Source of the DNA: Cytophagales bacterium
GTDB lineage: Bacteria > Bacteroidota > Bacteroidia > Cytophagales > Cyclobacteriaceae
Assembly (NCBI GenBank): GCA_013298505.1
Contig: JAAFHY010000025.1
Span: forward strand, 1-37,129
DNA length: 37,129 nt
Direction: 5' to 3'
Part shown: piece by piece, positions 34,491-37,129 of the stretch
How the letters are laid out: each line of letters begins with the position of its first letter
Numbering within the stretch: the first letter of the stretch is position 1
The notes under the pieces: model-generated
Seen by the model: the letters and a program-made list of their open reading frames with translations, nothing else
What the model was told of the DNA's origin: nothing
Databases searched by the model: none
Position numbers and translations under genes: made by a program

Positions 34491-35621
34491 AATGCATGAT
34501 TCCCTAATGATAGACTTGTCTTTTGAATAGAAATCTGATTCGGTTTCTGGTTCATCGCCTCGCGGATAAAGGATTGGTGGTATGTCTGGAGCTGGCGGTA
34601 TAATACTAGGTCCTAGTGGTATATCTTCAGCAGTGAGAAAAAGTATTTTTTTTGAAATAGCTGCAGCATAAAAGATCCCTTGCACTTCTTCATTTCCATT
34701 TTTTAAGAAGATATTGGATAAGGCTTTGCCGATGGCTGGCTGGAAAAGACTGGTAGCTCCTTCTTTTTGGTCTCGGATAATTTTAAAATAATCAAAAGCT
34801 ATTTTGGATAAGCTCAGCTGCTCGACTTTTACCATCGTCTTGTCCCAAAAAGGCCAAAATTCCACTGGTATGACACCCATATCTACTTTTTTAAATCTTG
34901 AATTAGAAACCAGATAATTATCGCTTACGTTAGGTATTTTATCCACCAGGCTAGCCCAGCATTCACAACATTCACAGGGTCTTACATAATTTAGTTTATT
35001 TATACTTTGATCAAGAATAAACCCGCTGCAAGGTCTGGGATCCCTCAAGGGGGCACCTCTCACAATATAAAAATATAGTTTAGGGACGGTCACCACTCGA
35101 AAAGTGCCTATGAGTTTCCAAAGGAAAAGGTTTTGCCCATCTGGCTCTCCTTTGGAGTCCATAAAAATCCTGAATTGATATTTGTCAGCTCCTTGCTCTG
35201 TTTTGTATTGTTCAAATTCATAATAGACACTATCTACTGTGCCAGACAGATTTATTTTTTCAGGGATTGACTCATATATTTTATCATCGCGCGTTTCTAT
35301 TCTCACAAAGTATTCCCTTCCGATCACCCCTCTTATACCGCTGGGGCTGGTTTGATAAATTCCTGCACCTATCTCAGTTAGTACTTCTTCATTTCCAGCA
35401 TTGTCAAAAATGGTCACCTTTCTTGCCGAAACAGTAGCCAATGGAGAGAAGTCTACGACCCTTCTAGTTCGCGAGAGTTTTATGGTATAGGGCCCAGGCG
35501 CATCTGTAATATGGCCATCTACTACCAATTGAGAATCTGAATCTGGTGCAAAATTTTTTAATCTATCGATACAAGAATCATAGAGGAGAAGGATAAAAAA
35601 AAGAATCATAGACTTTTTCAT
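34443..35621 (-). CDS. DUF4249 lipoprotein, copy 3
   Basis: This 392-residue lipoprotein has lipobox LYDSC (Cys17). The N-terminal part is related to copies 1 and 2 but clearly diverged (TRRVVDFSPLATVSARKVTI, EVLTEIGAGIYQTSPSG). Its cysteine cluster is DPRPCSG and RPCECCECW. The C-terminal half is the close relative of that of copy 2 (KTMVKVEQLSLSKIAFDYFK, AISKKILFLTAEDIPLGP). It lies 18 bases after copy 4 and 11 bases before copy 2 in transcription order. The role is presumed the same as its paralogues. Confidence 0.88.
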   Translation of the reverse strand: MKKSMILFFILLLYDSCIDRLKNFAPDSDSQLVVDGHITDAPGPYTIKLSRTRRVVDFSPLATVSARKVTIFDNAGNEEVLTEIGAGIYQTSPSGIRGVIGREYFVRIETRDDKIYESIPEKINLSGTVDSVYYEFEQYKTEQGADKYQFRIFMDSKGEPDGQNLFLWKLIGTFRVVTVPKLYFYIVRGAPLRDPRPCSGFILDQSINKLNYVRPCECCECWASLVDKIPNVSDNYLVSNSRFKKVDMGVIPVEFWPFWDKTMVKVEQLSLSKIAFDYFKIIRDQKEGATSLFQPAIGKALSNIFLKNGNEEVQGIFYAAAISKKILFLTAEDIPLGPSIIPPAPDIPPILYPRGDEPETESDFYSKDKSIIRESCIFAFRNSTTKRPLEWQ

Positions 35622-35639
35622 GAATGAAAATTTGCCCGA

Positions 35640-36728
35640 TCACCAGTTTATGGGTTTTTGTAGTGTCGAAAATGGAAAAGCTACTAAGCAAGATTCAGGA
35701 ATAGGTGGTGGCGCAGATGGGATCACACTTGGCCCCAGTGGTATGTCAGAGGCATCCATAAAAATGGTTTTCTTGACAATGGCAGATGCGTAAAATAGTC
35801 CTAGAACTTCTTCTGATCCGTTCTTTACAAACATATTAGAGACCGCTTTTCCAATAGCTGGCTGGAATAAGCTGGTGCTGCCCTCTTTTTGATCTTGAAC
35901 TATTTTCCAATAATTAAAAGCTGCTCTGGAGAGGCTCATTTGTTTTACTTCTACCTGCACCTTATCGAAAAAAGTCCAGTATTCTACGGGAACAATACCC
36001 ACCTCCACATTTTTATAGGAACCGTTTAAAGAGGTTACGTTATCATTTACTTTGGGTTTAGCGTCAGGCATATTTACCCAGCAGGTGCAGCATTTACATG
36101 GAGCCACTTGCTCTAAAAGAGTATTAAACCCACTGCAGGCTGGTGGGTCTGGAACACGAACTTCTCCTGCCGATCGTGTACGAAGTTCTGGATTTGTCAG
36201 CACTTTATATGTTCCCGTAAATTTCCAACGGAACAGGTTTTCACCTTTGTCTTCTCCATTTGAGTTAATATAAATGCGAAATTGATACTTAGCAGAACCG
36301 CTTAGTGGTTCAAACTTTTCGAAAGTGTAGTAGATGCTATCAACACTACCAGCCGGATTTATTTTTTCAGGTGACGATTCAAATATTTTACCGTCTCTAG
36401 TTTCAACACGCAAAATATATTCTCTGCCTATAGTGCCTCTGATGCCATTTGGCTTAGTCTGAAAAACGCCCGGGCTTACTTCTACCAGTGTTTCTGAATT
36501 TCCTACGTTATCGGTTAGAACAACTTTAGATGCCGAGACTGGTTTGATCTCGCTAAAATCTAAAATTTTCCGTGCCCTATTTACCCGAATGGTGTAGGGT
36601 CCCGGTTCATCATTTATTTGGCCTTCAATGACAAGTTGATTTGTACTCTCAGAATACTCAAGATCGAGCCTGTCAATACATGAATCGGATATTAATAGAA
36701 TAATTGTTATTAATAAAACTCTTCTCAT
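35640..36728 (-). CDS. DUF4249 lipoprotein, copy 4 (receptor-proximal)
   Basis: This is the most divergent and shortest copy (362 residues), with lipobox LISDSC (Cys17) and the N-terminus TNQLVIEGQINDEPGPYTIR. The cysteine cluster is present as PDPPACSG and APCKCCTCW. Near the end it lacks the 20-30 residue Pro/Tyr-rich insert of the other copies and goes directly from PSAPPPIPES to CLVAFPFSTLQKPINW. It starts three bases after the TonB receptor stop, so it is the original-position partner of that receptor; copies 1-3 are later expansions by inference. Confidence 0.88.
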   Translation of the reverse strand: MRRVLLITIILLISDSCIDRLDLEYSESTNQLVIEGQINDEPGPYTIRVNRARKILDFSEIKPVSASKVVLTDNVGNSETLVEVSPGVFQTKPNGIRGTIGREYILRVETRDGKIFESSPEKINPAGSVDSIYYTFEKFEPLSGSAKYQFRIYINSNGEDKGENLFRWKFTGTYKVLTNPELRTRSAGEVRVPDPPACSGFNTLLEQVAPCKCCTCWVNMPDAKPKVNDNVTSLNGSYKNVEVGIVPVEYWTFFDKVQVEVKQMSLSRAAFNYWKIVQDQKEGSTSLFQPAIGKAVSNMFVKNGSEEVLGLFYASAIVKKTIFMDASDIPLGPSVIPSAPPPIPESCLVAFPFSTLQKPINW

Positions 36729-36731
36729 TAA

Positions 36732-37129
36732 TCAAAATTTAATAGCATAGGTAAGAGACGGAAGAACAGTTCCTATTATAGATAGCTGGTAAGGGATCAG
36801 GGTACCATTTGTTGCTTCTCTAAAGAAAATAGTGAAGGGATTTTTCCTTCCATACAAATTGAAGAAGGAAAGCGTCCAAGTCCCATCAAATATCTTTTTT
36901 CTTTTATGGTTACCCTCTAAGACGACTGCAATATCAAGTCTATGGTAGTCTGGAATTCTGTATTGGTTGCGCTCAGAAAAGTTGGAAATAGAAATGTTAT
37001 CAACGGTAAACCCAGAAAGAGGGATGGTAACAGGCCTACCTGTTCGGTACGTAAAGTTGCCTGTAAAAAAGTATCTTCTTGAGATATTGTATTTCCATGA
37101 CAAGTTAACAATGTGAGGCTGATCGAAAT
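36732..37129 (-). CDS. TonB-dependent receptor, C-terminal fragment
   Basis: The minus-strand frame is open to the right edge of the window, so the 5' part is missing. The visible 131 residues are the last barrel strands of a TonB-dependent receptor: FDQPHIVNLSWKYNISRRYF, TGNFTYRTGRPVTIPLSGF, RIPDYHRLDIAVVLEG, GTWTLSFFNLYGRKNPFTIF, and a terminal strand ending LPSLTYAIKF with the C-terminal Phe needed for assembly. This ending style, with YGRKNPF, is typical of the Bacteroidota receptors that precede DUF4249 genes. It is the most upstream visible gene of an operon running to 29688. Confidence 0.92.
   Translation of the reverse strand, partial: FDQPHIVNLSWKYNISRRYFFTGNFTYRTGRPVTIPLSGFTVDNISISNFSERNQYRIPDYHRLDIAVVLEGNHKRKKIFDGTWTLSFFNLYGRKNPFTIFFREATNGTLIPYQLSIIGTVLPSLTYAIKF

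Noticed and set aside
32054-36728. Four DUF4249 copies as an assembly artefact
   Set aside because: The copies differ throughout, and only one 109-base junction is nearly identical. Sequence differences inside the repeats argue for a real array, though long reads would settle it.

Overview
The window reads as a chromosomal segment of a Bacteroidota bacterium, most likely order Cytophagales. The evidence is a type IX secretion C-terminal sorting domain, a SusC/SusD pair, four DUF4249 lipoproteins beside a TonB-dependent receptor, a DUF3127 protein, and two promoters that fit the Bacteroidota TTTG-N19-TAnnTTTG pattern. No rRNA, tRNA or CRISPR array was seen.

Layout. 1-2.3 kb: the 3' end of a T9SS-exported protein, a gene-poor stretch, and a glutamate/dicarboxylate symporter. 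2.3-2.9 kb: a GxxExxY gene flanked on both sides by inverted repeats built from a degenerate octamer. 2.9-8.4 kb, minus strand: aroC with batD, then ruvB with queG. QueG carries an N-terminal DUF559 domain, joined through a 147-bp inverted-repeat element that is read in frame. 8.5-13.5 kb, plus strand: apbE, a small two-gene nucleotidyltransferase module, a ZIP metal transporter, acs, and a DUF3127 protein with an SSB-like tail. 13.5-17.1 kb, minus strand: nrdB-nrdA, a class Ia ribonucleotide reductase. 17.5-18.3 kb: rplU-rpmA with octamer arrays between the genes. 18.4-25.1 kb: a susC-susD-lipoprotein operon. 25.4-26.7 kb: an IS256-type insertion sequence with a candidate 9-bp target duplication. 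26.8-37.1 kb: two convergent, related MG2/plug-domain exported proteins. The second is the last gene of a minus-strand operon that runs from a TonB-dependent receptor through four tandem DUF4249 lipoproteins.

How the parts work together. Most genes are housekeeping: aromatic amino acid synthesis, queuosine, recombination, acetate activation, dNTP supply and ribosomal proteins. The outer-membrane loci form an uptake layer in which a TonB receptor or SusC barrel is paired with surface lipoproteins. The most unusual material is of two kinds. First, two small genes from PD-(D/E)XK-like families (GxxExxY and DUF559) each sit against their own inverted-repeat family, and one has become fused to QueG. 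Second, the middle-left DUF4249 gene (33247-34431) has the structure expected of an unequal crossover between its two neighbours. All calls come from reading the sequence; no database search was run.
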